Part shown: piece after piece, positions 6,370 through 15,313 of the stretch
Numbering within the stretch: position 1 is the stretch's first letter
Layout of the letters: every line of letters begins with the position of its first letter
Assembly: GCA_005888925.1 (NCBI GenBank)
Contig: VBCP01000025.1
Span: forward strand, 1-16,193
DNA from: Betaproteobacteria bacterium
Lineage (GTDB): Bacteria > Pseudomonadota > Gammaproteobacteria > Burkholderiales > SG8-39
DNA: 16,193 nucleotides
Direction of reading: 5' to 3'
The notes under the pieces: model-generated
What the model saw: the letters and a program-made list of their open reading frames with translations, nothing else
Databases searched by the model: none
Told to the model about the DNA's origin: nothing
Position numbers and translations under genes: made by a program

Positions 6370-8495
6370 GCCGGCACCAGGTCCATCTTGCGCTGGTCGA
6401 CGTCGACGCGCACCAGCTTCACCCTCATGCGGTCAGCCAGGCGGAAGCGCTTCTTGGTGCGCTCGCCGAAGAGGAGATGGCGCGCGCCGTCGTACTGGAA
6501 GTAGTCGCGCCCGAGCTCCGAGATGTGCACCAGGCCGTCGACGAAGTATTCGTCCAGGGTGACGAACAGGCCGAAGGGCGCCACGCCGGTGATGGTGCCG
6601 GAAAACGTGCCGCCGACGTGGTCGCGCATGTAGTAGCACTTGAGCCAGCTCTCGACGTCGCGGCTCGCGTCGTCGGCGCGCCGCTCGGTCTCGGAGCAGT
6701 GCCGGCCGAGCGCCTCCCAGTCGAGGCCGTCGTATCTCTTGTTGCTCAGCAGCGCTTTGATCGCGCGATGCACCAGAAGATCGGGGTAGCGCCGGATGGG
6801 CGAGGTGAAATGCACGTAGGCCTCGAAGGCGAGGCCGAAGTGGCCGAGGTTCTCCGGCGTATAGACCGCCTGCTTGAGGGAGCGCAACAGCACCGTCTGC
6901 AGCAGGTTGAAGTCGGGCCGGCCGCGGATCTTGTCGAGCAGCGCCGCATAGTCGCGCGGCTTCGGGATGTCGCCGCCGGGCAGGCCGAGCCCGAGCTCGG
7001 CGAGGAACGCGCGCAGCGCGGCCACCTTCTCCTCCGCGGGCACGTCGTGCACGCGGTAGAGCACCGGCTGGCCGCGCTCGGCGACGAAATTGCCGGCGCA
7101 GACGTTCGCCGCGAGCATGCATTCCTCGATGATGCGGTGCGCGTCATTGCGCGTCTCGGGGACGATTTTTTCGATCTTGCCCTTCGGATCGAACAGCATG
7201 CGCGTTTCCACCGTCTCGAAATCGATGGCGCCGCGCTTGCTGCGGCTGCGATAGAGCGCCCGGAAGAGCTCGTTCAGCCGCGCGATGTGCTCCGGCGGAT
7301 TGCCGCTTTCGATGTCGGCCCAGACCTTGGTGTAGGTCAGGCGCGCCTGCGAGCGGAACACCGCCGGGTAGAACTCGTAGCGCCCGAGCTCGCCCTGCGC
7401 CGAGATCGCCACCTCGCAGACCATCGCCAGGCGGTCGACCTTCGGGTTGAGCGAGCAGATGCCGTTGGAGAGCTTCTCCGGCAGCATCGGAATCACGCGG
7501 CGCGGGAAGTACACCGAAGTGCCCCGCTCGCGGGCGTCCATGTCGAGCGCGTCGCCATGCTTCACGTAATGGCTGACGTCGGCGATCGCCACCCACAGGC
7601 GGAAGTCCTTTCCCTCCCGGCGGCAAACCACCGCATCGTCGAAGTCCCTGGCGGTCTCGCCGTCGATGGTGACGAACTCGAGCGCGCGCAGGTCGCGGCG
7701 GCCGCGGGCGTCTTCGTCGCGCACCTCGTCCGGTATCGAGCGCGCGAGCGCCAGCGCCTGCTTGGAGAAGCGGTGCGGCAGGTCGAACTTGCGCAGCGCG
7801 ATCTCGATCTCCATGCCGGGATCGGCGTGGTGGCCGAGCACCTCGGCAACACGGCCGACCGGCTGCGCATGCGGCGCCGGCTGCTCGACCAGATCGACGG
7901 TGACGATCTCGCCGGGCTTGGCCTTGCGCGCCTCGCCGGGCGGCACCAGGATGTCGTGCGCGATGCGCCGGTCCTCGGGTATCAGCACCAGCACGCCGCG
8001 CTCGTCGTGCAGCCGCCCGACGATGCGGCGCTTCGCGCGCTCGAGCACCTCGACCAGCGCGCCGAGCGGCCGGCCGCGATGATCGGTGCCGCTCACGCGC
8101 ACCGAGGCGCGGTCGCCGTGCATCAGGCTCCTCATCTCGTGCGGCGGCAGGAACACCGAGGCGCCGCCCTCGTCGGGGACCAGGAAGCCGTGACCGTCGG
8201 GGTGGCCTTCGACGCGCCCCGCGAGCACCGCGATGCGCTTGGCGACGAGCAGGCTGCCGGCGCGGTTCTGCACCACTTCGCCGGCGCGCTCAAGCGCCGC
8301 GAGGCCCGCGCTGAACGCACTGCGCTCGCGCCCGCGGATCTCGAGCCGCGCGGCGAGCTCCTTCGGCGTGAGCGGCTCGCCCGCGCGCTCGAGCTCGCGC
8401 AGGATCTCGCGGCTGTAGTTGTCGCCGGGCGCGTCGCTGCGCTCGGCTCTTGCTCTTCTTCGCAGCGCGGTGCGGCTGGCTCGTTTTTTAGGCAT
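6366..8495 (-). CDS. rnr: ribonuclease R (3'-5' exoribonuclease, RNase II/RNB family)
   Basis: This is a 709-aa protein. Order of domains: an N-terminal basic stretch and winged-helix segment (about 27-85), cold-shock domains (about 88-225), RNB catalytic domain (about 265-590) and a C-terminal S1 domain (627-709). The RNB active-site motif TIDGETARDFDDAV is at 276-289 with the metal-binding aspartates D278, D284, D286 and D287. VYFPRRVIPMLPEKLSNGIC follows as expected. RNase R degrades structured RNA and acts in rRNA quality control. The protein stops at the end of S1 and lacks the Lys-rich tail of the 813-aa E. coli enzyme. The ATG has no clear Shine-Dalgarno, and only 30 bp separate it from a divergent tRNA gene. 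rnr and rlmB appear to form a two-gene operon. Confidence 0.97.
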   Translation of the reverse strand: MPKKRASRTALRRRARAERSDAPGDNYSREILRELERAGEPLTPKELAARLEIRGRERSAFSAGLAALERAGEVVQNRAGSLLVAKRIAVLAGRVEGHPDGHGFLVPDEGGASVFLPPHEMRSLMHGDRASVRVSGTDHRGRPLGALVEVLERAKRRIVGRLHDERGVLVLIPEDRRIAHDILVPPGEARKAKPGEIVTVDLVEQPAPHAQPVGRVAEVLGHHADPGMEIEIALRKFDLPHRFSKQALALARSIPDEVRDEDARGRRDLRALEFVTIDGETARDFDDAVVCRREGKDFRLWVAIADVSHYVKHGDALDMDARERGTSVYFPRRVIPMLPEKLSNGICSLNPKVDRLAMVCEVAISAQGELGRYEFYPAVFRSQARLTYTKVWADIESGNPPEHIARLNELFRALYRSRSKRGAIDFETVETRMLFDPKGKIEKIVPETRNDAHRIIEECMLAANVCAGNFVAERGQPVLYRVHDVPAEEKVAALRAFLAELGLGLPGGDIPKPRDYAALLDKIRGRPDFNLLQTVLLRSLKQAVYTPENLGHFGLAFEAYVHFTSPIRRYPDLLVHRAIKALLSNKRYDGLDWEALGRHCSETERRADDASRDVESWLKCYYMRDHVGGTFSGTITGVAPFGLFVTLDEYFVDGLVHISELGRDYFQYDGARHLLFGERTKKRFRLADRMRVKLVRVDVDQRKMDLVPA

Positions 8496-8508
8496 TCTTT
8501 TTTTCAGC

Positions 8509-8514
8509 TAAAAT
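8509..8514 (+). promoter_or_regulatory. -10-like element of the tRNA-Leu gene
   Basis: TAAAAT ends 11 nt before the mature 5' end of the tRNA, in an AT-rich patch (8483-8514) within GC-rich surroundings. The T-run around 8484-8489 is a poor -35. It sits in the 30-bp gap between rnr and the tRNA gene, so the upstream promoter half overlaps the rnr start. Confidence 0.45.
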
Positions 8515-8524
8515 CGCGCCTCCC

Positions 8525-8612
<88 letters not shown>

Positions 8613-8651
8613 GATACGGCGCCTCGAGAAGTTTAACCCGGACGACGCAGC

Positions 8652-9044
8652 TTAACGCTTGGCGGCGTGGATCGCGCCGAAGCCGGCGTGCGCGAACTGC
8701 TGTCCGAAGCGCCGCCCGCGCTCGAGGCTGTAGAGCCTGCTTTGCAGGAGCTCGAGCGCGCCGCGGATCTGCTGGCGCAGGAAGTCGATGCCCGATAGCG
8801 GGCCGCGCGCGCGGTGCTCGGCCTGCGACAGGAGCTCGGCGGAATACTCGGCGATCGCGCGGATCTTCTCGCGGCAGTAGTCGTCCTCGATCGCGTCCTG
8901 CACCTCGCGGCACAGGTCGACCACGCGCCGCAGCGCGCGCAGGTCGGCGCCCGGCCCGGCGTAGCTCTCGATGATGCGTCGCAGAGCCGCCTGTCCGTCG
9001 CGCGCGCGTTCGATGTCCGGATAGCCCATGTTCTTGCGGACCAT
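8652..9044 (-). CDS. hypothetical small helical protein
   Basis: I do not recognise a family. The product is 130 aa from ATG 9044, or 125 aa from ATG 9029 (GYPDIERARDGQAALRRI). The frame stays open upstream to 9131, but that part (RCARLRRR) looks non-coding. The sequence is charged and alternates Arg/Glu with Leu/Ala, predicting an all-helical soluble protein with no signal peptide or membrane segment. It has two cysteines (LCREVQ and DYCREK). The Glu/Asp/Arg/Leu-rich composition and AAG/GAG-type codon use support coding. Neither start has a strong ribosome-binding site; AAGAA precedes 9029. It converges on the tRNA and diverges from the lipoprotein gene. Confidence 0.6.
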   Translation of the reverse strand: MVRKNMGYPDIERARDGQAALRRIIESYAGPGADLRALRRVVDLCREVQDAIEDDYCREKIRAIAEYSAELLSQAEHRARGPLSGIDFLRQQIRGALELLQSRLYSLERGRRFGQQFAHAGFGAIHAAKR

Positions 9045-9187
9045 TCTGCGCCGTAGCCGCGCGCAGCGCATGTCGCGTGCGCTAGGCGCGCGTTGTCGCC
9101 GGGCGACTACAGCCCAAGCGCCGGAGCCCACTTGGACTATGCCGCCCGGGCAAGGGGATGACGCCGCAGTGATACAACGTTCTCCCT

Positions 9188-9708
9188 ATGTACCGGCGCA
9201 TCGCGGCCCTGCTCCTCTCCTGCCTCGTCGCGGGCTGCTCGTCGCTGCTGCCAAAATCCAAGGAAGTCACCGCGAGCCCCTGGCAGACCTACCAGGACGC
9301 CCAGGACACCTTCGACAAGATCATCCCGGGCCAGACCACGATCGCTGACCTGCGGCTGATGAGCCTCGACCCGGGCTCGAATGCCAACATCGCGATCCTG
9401 AATTACGCCGACGTGATGCGCAAATTCCTGCTCAACCAGTCGTTCTCGATCAACGACCTGGACGACGGCGTGCGCCAGTGCGTGCTCAGAAGCAGCGCAT
9501 GGGCAACGTCGTATTCGACGTCCTCGGCTTCCACCGCGAGACGCATACCGCGGGCTGGCGCTTCAACGGGCTCATCCTCATCAAGGATGACATCGTCGTG
9601 TACAAGCTCACCGGCGGCCAGCCGGTGATCCAGCAGACCGAAGAGAACCAGAACCCGCTCGGCCCGGTGCAGGCGATCGGCAGCAAGATCACCGGCGTCA
9701 GCTTCTAG
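9188..9708 (+). pseudogene. putative lipoprotein, interrupted by an apparent frameshift
   Basis: The N-terminus MYRRIAALLLSCLVAGCSS is a lipoprotein signal with lipobox LVAGC and lipidated Cys17. The frame from 9188 makes sense up to about 9484 (SINDLDDGVRQCV) and then becomes Ser/Arg-rich nonsense ending at 9628. The frame one base off, from about 9481, continues a normal protein (AQKQRMGNVVFDVLGF, then WRFNGLILIKDDIVVYKL) to TAG at 9708. The total of 521 bp becomes 522, a multiple of three (173 aa), if one base is restored near 9476-9487. The original was probably an outer-membrane-anchored periplasmic protein; I do not recognise the family. The cause may be a sequencing error, a recent mutation or, less likely, programmed slippage. 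The start has no clear ribosome-binding site. Confidence 0.72.
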
Positions 9709-11087
9709 TTTTTCCAGCCCCCGCCCAGGGCCTTCATCAGATCCACGCTGAACGCGAGCCGCGCCTGGCGGTTGCGCACGAACGCGAGCTCCGCATCGTT
9801 GGCGGTGCGCTGGGCATCGAGCACTTCGAGGTAAGGCGAATAGCCGGACTGGTAGCGCAGCGTCGAGAGCTCGAGGGCGTTGCGCGCGGCCTGCAGACGC
9901 TCGAGCAGCTCGGCTTCGCTCGCGCCGGTCTGCTGCGCGTTGACCAGCGCGTCCGCCACCTCGCGAAAGCCGCTTTCGATCGCCCGCTGGTAGCCCGCCA
10001 CCGCCTGCTCGCGCCGCGCGCGCGCCTGGTCGACGCGCGCCTCGCGCCGCCCCGCGTCGAAGATCGGCAAAGCGAGGCCGAAGCCGAGCGTCCAGATGCG
10101 GGCGCCGGTCGTGAGCAGCGTGTCGAGCTCGCCGCTCTGCGCGCCGGCTGCCGCGGTGAGCGATAGCGTGGGAAAGAGTGCCGCGCGCGCGATGCCGATC
10201 TGCGCGTTCGCGGCGACCAGCACTTCCTCGGCCTGTCGGATGTCGGGCCGCCGCTCGAGAAGCGCCGAGGGCAGGCCGGTCGGCGGCAGCGGCACGAGCG
10301 GCAGCGCAAAGACGTCGCCGGCGGCGAGCTTGAGATCCAGCCTGCCGGTGAGCTGCGCGATCTGGTGCTCGACCAGCGCGCGGCTGCGCTCGGCGTCGCG
10401 CTTCTGCACCAGGGCATCGGACAAGGCGCCCTGCGCCTGAAACACGTCGAGCTCCGGCGCGAGGCCGGCGTCGAGCCGCGCCTTCGCTATGTCGAGCGAA
10501 TCACGCCGCACGCGGATCGAGTTGTCGAGCACGTTGATTTGGGCGTCGAGCGAGCGCAGGGCGAAATAGGCCTGCGCGATGCCGCCGGCCAGCGTGATCG
10601 CGACCACGTCCTGGCCCAGGCGGCTGCCGAGCAGGTTGGCGCGCGCCGCCTCGGTGGCGCGCGCGAACCGGCCCCAGAAGTCCAGCTCGAAGTTGGTCGA
10701 CGCGAGGAGCTGGTGACTCGGGCGGATGATGGTGCCGGGCGGCGGCGCCGGCACGCCGCTCGCGCTCACGCGGCTGCGGCTGAACGAATAGCCCGCGGTG
10801 ACATCCGGGAAGAGGGCCGCGCGCGCCTCGCGCAGAACCCCTTCGGCTTCCTGCACGCGTGCCGCGGCAAGGCGCAGGTCGGCGTTGGTTTTCTGCCCGC
10901 TCGCCACGAGCTCGTCGAGCGTCGCGTCGGCGTAAAGGCGCCACCAGTCCGGCGCGAGCGCCGCGCCTTCGGCAGGCGAGTCCTCCGGGTAGTGCGCCGG
11001 CAACTCCATCGCCGGGCGCTTGTAGTCGGGACCGACGCTCGCGCACGCGCCCAGCAGCACGAGCGGCAGCCACCTCAGCGGCGTCAT
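9705..11087 (-). CDS. efflux outer membrane lipoprotein (OMF; NodT/OprM family)
   Basis: This is a 460-aa TolC-like channel. It starts TPLRWLPLVLLGACASVGPDYK with lipobox LLGAC (Cys15), then PAHYPED and WWRLYADATLDELV, hallmarks of NodT-type factors. Two internally similar halves carry the outer-membrane strands and periplasmic coiled coils: NFELDFWGRFARATEAAR in the first and LALPIFDAGRREARVDQAR in the second. ERRPDIRQAEEVLVAANAQI lies between. The frame is open far upstream into the RND gene, but ATG 11087 is the real start because it gives the signal peptide and overlaps the RND stop (ATGA). The last gene of the operon, it shares CTAG with the convergent lipoprotein gene. Confidence 0.95.
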   Translation of the reverse strand: MTPLRWLPLVLLGACASVGPDYKRPAMELPAHYPEDSPAEGAALAPDWWRLYADATLDELVASGQKTNADLRLAAARVQEAEGVLREARAALFPDVTAGYSFSRSRVSASGVPAPPPGTIIRPSHQLLASTNFELDFWGRFARATEAARANLLGSRLGQDVVAITLAGGIAQAYFALRSLDAQINVLDNSIRVRRDSLDIAKARLDAGLAPELDVFQAQGALSDALVQKRDAERSRALVEHQIAQLTGRLDLKLAAGDVFALPLVPLPPTGLPSALLERRPDIRQAEEVLVAANAQIGIARAALFPTLSLTAAAGAQSGELDTLLTTGARIWTLGFGLALPIFDAGRREARVDQARARREQAVAGYQRAIESGFREVADALVNAQQTGASEAELLERLQAARNALELSTLRYQSGYSPYLEVLDAQRTANDAELAFVRNRQARLAFSVDLMKALGGGWKN

Positions 11088-14000
11088 TTCGCGATCAGCT
11101 CGTGCGCGTGCTCGGCGGTGCGCGGCTTCCTGCGCCGGGCAACGAGCACGAAGAAAAGCGGGATAAAAAGCGTGGCGATGAAGGTCGCGCCGAGCATGCC
11201 GCCGACCACGCCGGTGCCCATCGAGCGGCGCGCCGCGGCGCCGGCGCCGGTCGAGAGCATCAGCGGCATTACACCGAGCACGAAGGCGAGCGAGGTCATG
11301 ATGATCGGCCTGAACCGCAGGCGCGCGGCGTTGAGCGCGGCCTCCATCGGCTCCTTGCCTTCGAGAAACCCCTGCTGCGCGAACTCGACGATCAGGATGG
11401 CGTTCTTCGCAGCGAGGCCGATCAGCACCACCAGGCCGATCTGGAAGTAGATGTCGTTTTCCAGGCCGCGCATCGCGACGAAGCCGAGCGCGCCGAGCAC
11501 GGCGAACGGCACCGCGAACACCACCGCAAACGGCAGCAGCCAGCGCTCGTAGAGCGCGGCGAGGATCAGGAACACCATGACGATGGCGAGCGAGAAGGCG
11601 ATCGCCGACTGCCGGCCGGTGCGTTTTTCCTGGAACGCCTGGCCCGCCCAGGCGATGGAATAGCCTTCCGGCAGCGCCTTGGCCGCGACCTGTTCCACCG
11701 CGCGGATCGCCTCGCCGGAGGATACGCCGGGCCGGCCGTTGCCCAGAACGCGCGCCGCGACGAAGCCGTTGAAGCGCTCGAGCTGCTCCGGGCCGATGAC
11801 GTTGGACGTCGTAATGAGCGACTTCAGCGGGAGCATCTCGCGCGTCGTGGTCGAGCGCACGAACACCGCGCCGAGGTCCTCGGGCTGCGCGCGAAACGGC
11901 GCATCGGCCTGCATCTGCACGCGGAAGGTACGGCCGAACTTGTTGAAGTCGTTGACGTAGAGCGCGGCCATCGTGCTGGAGAGCGCGTCGAACACGTCCT
12001 GTACCGGCACGCCGAGCGAGATCGCCTTCTCGCGGTCGACCTCGACCTTGAGCTGCGGCACCGTCGGGCGGAAAAAGGAGTTGATGCCGGTGAGCTGCGG
12101 ATTCTCGCGCAGCGCGCCGAGGAAGCCCTGCGTGACCTCGTAGAGCCGCGCCGGGTCGGGATTGGTGCGCGCCTGCAGATACATCTCGAAGCCGCCGGCG
12201 GTGCCCAGGCCGCGGATTGCGGCCGGGTTGAACGCGATCACCATGCCGTCGCGCAGCGCCGTGCCTTTGCGCGCGATATCGCCGGCGATCGCCCCGGCGG
12301 GCAGGCTCTTGCGCTGATCCCAGTGCTTGAGCGGGATGAACATGGTGGCGGCATTGGTCTTGTTGCCGCCGCCCAAGAGATCGAAGCCGTTGATCACCAT
12401 CGTGTTCTGCACGCCCGGCTCGGCCTGCACGATCTTGCCCAGCTCGCCGGCGAGCTTGCGGGTGCGCTCGAGCGTCGCGCCGTCCGGGAGCTGCACGTTG
12501 CCGAAGATGTAGCCCTGGTCTTCCGAGGGCACGAAGCTCGATGGGATGCTGAGGAACAGGCCCACGCAAAGCGCGAGCGTTCCAACGAAGGCCAGGAGCG
12601 AAATGTACCGGTGGCGCAGCAGGAGCTCGACGCCGGCGAGAAAGCGCCGCGTGAGCCAGGCGAAGCCGCGGTTGAACGGGACGAAGACGCGCGCTTCATG
12701 GTGGCCGGGCTTCATCAGGAGCGCGCAGAGCGCCGGCGTCAGCGTGAGAGCGATGAAGCCGGAGATCACGACTGCAAAAGTGAGCGTCACCGCGAACTGG
12801 CGGTAGAGCTGCCCGGCGATGCCGCCGAGGAAGGCGACCGGCACGAACACCGCGCAGAGCACGAGCACGATGGCGACGACGGCGCCGGACACCTCGCGCA
12901 TCGCCTCGAGCGCCGCCTCGAACGGCGGCATGTGGTTCTCGCGCATCAGGCGCTCGACGTTCTCGAGCACCACGATGGCGTCGTCGACCACGATGCCGAT
13001 CGCGAGCACCAGCGCGAACAGCGTGAGCGTGTTCATGGAGAAGCCGACCGCCCATAAGCCGGCGAAGGCGCCGATCAGCGACACCGGCACCGCGATCATC
13101 GGAATCAGCGTCGCGCGCCAGGTCTGCAGGAAGAGGAACACCACCGCGAGCACCAGCAGCGCCGCCTCGAAGATGGTGGTGTTCACTTCCTTGATCGAAG
13201 CGTCGACGAAGCGCGTGGTATCGAAGGGAATGGCGTAGTCCACGCCTTCCGGGAAGCTCGGCCTGAGCTCCTTCATGCGCGCGCGCACCAGGTCGGCTAC
13301 TTCGAGTGCGTTGGCGCCCGGCTGCAGGAAGGTCGCCATGCCGATGGTCGGCTGGCCGTCGAGCGTATTGGAGGTGTCGTAGTTGAGCGCGCCGAGCTCG
13401 AGGCGCGCGATGTCCTTCAGCCGCAGCACGCCCATTGGGCCGTTGGCACGCACCACGATCTCGCCGAACTGCTCGGGGTCGACCAGCCGCCCGGTGGCGG
13501 TCACGGTGTAGACGATGTTCTGTCCCGGCGGCGCGGGCTCGGTGCCGATGCGCCCGGCGGCGTACTGGGCGTTCTGCGCGCGCAGCGCGGCGGCGACGTC
13601 GGCCGGGGTCACGCCGAGGCGCGCCATCTTCTCCGGGTTGATCCAGACGCGCATCGAGTAGTCGCGCGCGCCGAAGATGGTGACGTCGGCGATGCCGGGC
13701 AGGCGCTTCAGCTCGTCGACGATGTTGATCGAGGCGAAATTGGAAAGGTAGAGCGTGTCGCGCTGGTTGCCGGGCGAGATCAGCGACACCACCAGCAGAA
13801 TGTCGAACGAGCGCTTCTGCACGATGACGCCGTTGCGGCGCACCTCGTCGGGCAGCCGCGGCAGCGCGATCTGCACGCGGTTGTTGACGTTGAACACCGA
13901 CTGGTCGACGTTGGTGCCCGGCTCGAAGGTGGCGGTGATTTGCAGCGTGCCGTTGGAGGATGAGGTCGAGCTGAAGAAGGACAGCTTTTCGACGCCGGAC

Positions 14001-14206
14001 AACTGTTCTTCTATGGGAGCGGCCACCGTGCGCGACAGCGTTTCGGCGCTCGCCCCCGGATAGGAAGTGGTGATCAGCACCGTGGGCGGCGCGATCTCCG
14101 GGTACTGGGAGACGGCCAGCAGCTTGGCCGCGACCAGGCCCGCCAGGACGATGATGATCGCAATCACACCGGCAAACACCGGCCTATGGATGAAAAACTT
14201 GGACAT
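11084..14206 (-). CDS. RND multidrug efflux pump inner membrane transporter (HAE1/AcrB family)
   Basis: This is a 1040-aa protein, close to AcrB (1049). It starts SKFFIHRPVFAGVIAIIIV, the first transmembrane helix, and has 12 expected helices with two large periplasmic loops. The proton relay is intact: adjacent Asp408-Asp409 in TM4 (AIGIVVDDAIVVLEN), the TM10 lysine in GLAAKNAILIVEFA, and Arg and Thr in RFRPIIMTSLAF. It exports diverse hydrophobic or amphiphilic compounds using the proton gradient, working as a trimer. Substrates cannot be deduced from sequence. The start codon directly abuts the adaptor stop (TAG-ATG), and the stop overlaps the outer membrane factor start. Confidence 0.97.
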   Translation of the reverse strand: MSKFFIHRPVFAGVIAIIIVLAGLVAAKLLAVSQYPEIAPPTVLITTSYPGASAETLSRTVAAPIEEQLSGVEKLSFFSSTSSSNGTLQITATFEPGTNVDQSVFNVNNRVQIALPRLPDEVRRNGVIVQKRSFDILLVVSLISPGNQRDTLYLSNFASINIVDELKRLPGIADVTIFGARDYSMRVWINPEKMARLGVTPADVAAALRAQNAQYAAGRIGTEPAPPGQNIVYTVTATGRLVDPEQFGEIVVRANGPMGVLRLKDIARLELGALNYDTSNTLDGQPTIGMATFLQPGANALEVADLVRARMKELRPSFPEGVDYAIPFDTTRFVDASIKEVNTTIFEAALLVLAVVFLFLQTWRATLIPMIAVPVSLIGAFAGLWAVGFSMNTLTLFALVLAIGIVVDDAIVVLENVERLMRENHMPPFEAALEAMREVSGAVVAIVLVLCAVFVPVAFLGGIAGQLYRQFAVTLTFAVVISGFIALTLTPALCALLMKPGHHEARVFVPFNRGFAWLTRRFLAGVELLLRHRYISLLAFVGTLALCVGLFLSIPSSFVPSEDQGYIFGNVQLPDGATLERTRKLAGELGKIVQAEPGVQNTMVINGFDLLGGGNKTNAATMFIPLKHWDQRKSLPAGAIAGDIARKGTALRDGMVIAFNPAAIRGLGTAGGFEMYLQARTNPDPARLYEVTQGFLGALRENPQLTGINSFFRPTVPQLKVEVDREKAISLGVPVQDVFDALSSTMAALYVNDFNKFGRTFRVQMQADAPFRAQPEDLGAVFVRSTTTREMLPLKSLITTSNVIGPEQLERFNGFVAARVLGNGRPGVSSGEAIRAVEQVAAKALPEGYSIAWAGQAFQEKRTGRQSAIAFSLAIVMVFLILAALYERWLLPFAVVFAVPFAVLGALGFVAMRGLENDIYFQIGLVVLIGLAAKNAILIVEFAQQGFLEGKEPMEAALNAARLRFRPIIMTSLAFVLGVMPLMLSTGAGAAARRSMGTGVVGGMLGATFIATLFIPLFFVLVARRRKPRTAEHAHELIAK

Positions 14207-15313
14207 CTAGCCGGCTTTTTTGGGCGCGACCGGCGCCCCCGGCCGCAGGCGCACGAGATTGTCGACGATCACCGGATCGCCGGCCTTCAGGCCCTCGAGC
14301 ACGATCCAGTCCTTGCCCAGCCAGTTGCCGGCGCGGATCGAGCGCTGCACCGCCTTGCCCTCGGCAGCGAGCCAGACGAAGCGCCCGCCCTCGTTCTGCA
14401 TCACGGCGGTCTGCGGCACGACGATCGCCTGCTGCGAGCCGGCGATGACCCGCACGCGCACGAACTGCCCGGGCAGGAGCGCGAGCTCGGGGTTCGGCAC
14501 TTCGGCGCGCATCTGCACCGTGCCGGTGGCGGCATCGACCGTCGAGCCGGAGAAATTGACGTGCGCGCTTTGCGGGTAGGCGCGGCCGTCGGCGGTCTCG
14601 AGCTTCACTTCCACGGCCTTATCGGCGGCGCGCACCGTGGCGAATTCCGCTTCCGAAAGTGCGAAGCGCACCCACAGCGGATCGCCGCGCGTCAGCGTCG
14701 TCAGCATCGCGCTCTCGTTGGTCGGCGAGACGAGACTGCCGATCGACTGCTGCGCGCGCCCCGTGATGCCGCCGATCGGCGCGGCGACCGTCGTGTAGGA
14801 AAGGTTGAGCTCCGCCTGGCGCACGCGCGCGCGCGCGACCTGCACCGCGCCGCTCGATTGGCTCACCGCGGAGATGGCCTGGTCGGCTTCCTTCTGGCTG
14901 ATGGCGCGGCGGTCAGCGAGGAGCTTCAGGCGCTCGGCCTCCTTCTGCGCGAGCTCCTCGCGCGAGCGCTCCTGCGCGAGCGTGCCGCGCGCCTGCGCCA
15001 GCTCGATCTCGAAGGGCGCGCGCTCGATCTGGAAGAGCGTCGTGCCAGCCTGGACCGAGTCGCCCTCGGTGTAGAGCTGCTTCTCGAGGATGCCGGCGAC
15101 CCGCGCGCGCACCTGCACCTCGCGCGAGCCCTCGGTGCGGCCGACCGCCTCGAAGCTCACCGGCACCTCGCGCGGCGCCACTTCGATCACGCTCACCGGC
15201 AGCGCCGGCGGCGCGGCCTTGGCGTCGTCCTTCTTCTGCTTGGCGTCGCCCTGGCTGCACCCGGTAGAAATGAGCGCGACCAGCACGCTGAGGGCAATGG
15301 CGAGAAGTCTCAT
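14207..15313 (-). CDS. RND efflux periplasmic adaptor (membrane fusion protein, HlyD/AcrA type)
   Basis: This is a 368-aa lipoprotein with signal and lipobox ISTGC (Cys19), followed by a Lys/Asp/Ala linker. The split lipoyl domain is at about 65-97 (VRARVAGILEKQLYTEGDSV) and 170-195 (LSYTTVAAPIGGITGR). The intervening coiled-coil hairpin (about 100-168, rich in Ala, Gln, Glu and Arg) docks onto the outer membrane channel. The beta-barrel and membrane-proximal domains follow (DPLWVRFALSEAEF, LLPGQFVRVRV, VVPQTAVMQNEGG). It bridges pump and channel across the periplasm. Its ATG overlaps the tetR stop (ATGA). Confidence 0.96.
   Translation of the reverse strand: MRLLAIALSVLVALISTGCSQGDAKQKKDDAKAAPPALPVSVIEVAPREVPVSFEAVGRTEGSREVQVRARVAGILEKQLYTEGDSVQAGTTLFQIERAPFEIELAQARGTLAQERSREELAQKEAERLKLLADRRAISQKEADQAISAVSQSSGAVQVARARVRQAELNLSYTTVAAPIGGITGRAQQSIGSLVSPTNESAMLTTLTRGDPLWVRFALSEAEFATVRAADKAVEVKLETADGRAYPQSAHVNFSGSTVDAATGTVQMRAEVPNPELALLPGQFVRVRVIAGSQQAIVVPQTAVMQNEGGRFVWLAAEGKAVQRSIRAGNWLGKDWIVLEGLKAGDPVIVDNLVRLRPGAPVAPKKAG

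Noticed and set aside
9044..9131. Longer 159-aa form of the small helical protein
   Set aside because: The added N-terminus is Arg/Ala-rich and unlike the rest of the protein; it probably represents the upstream non-coding region.
9478..9708. Separate 76-aa gene starting at GTG 9478
   Set aside because: It has no ribosome-binding site and continues the lipoprotein sense exactly; better explained as the second half of a frameshifted gene.
11088..12569. N-terminal extension of the outer membrane factor frame to 954 codons
   Set aside because: This part is an out-of-frame reading of the RND pump gene; the lipoprotein signal and ATGA overlap fix the start at 11087.
10859..13057. 732-codon plus-strand open frame opposite the efflux genes
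   Set aside because: It is antisense to clear RND and outer membrane factor genes; Arg/His/Glu-rich composition without any domain.
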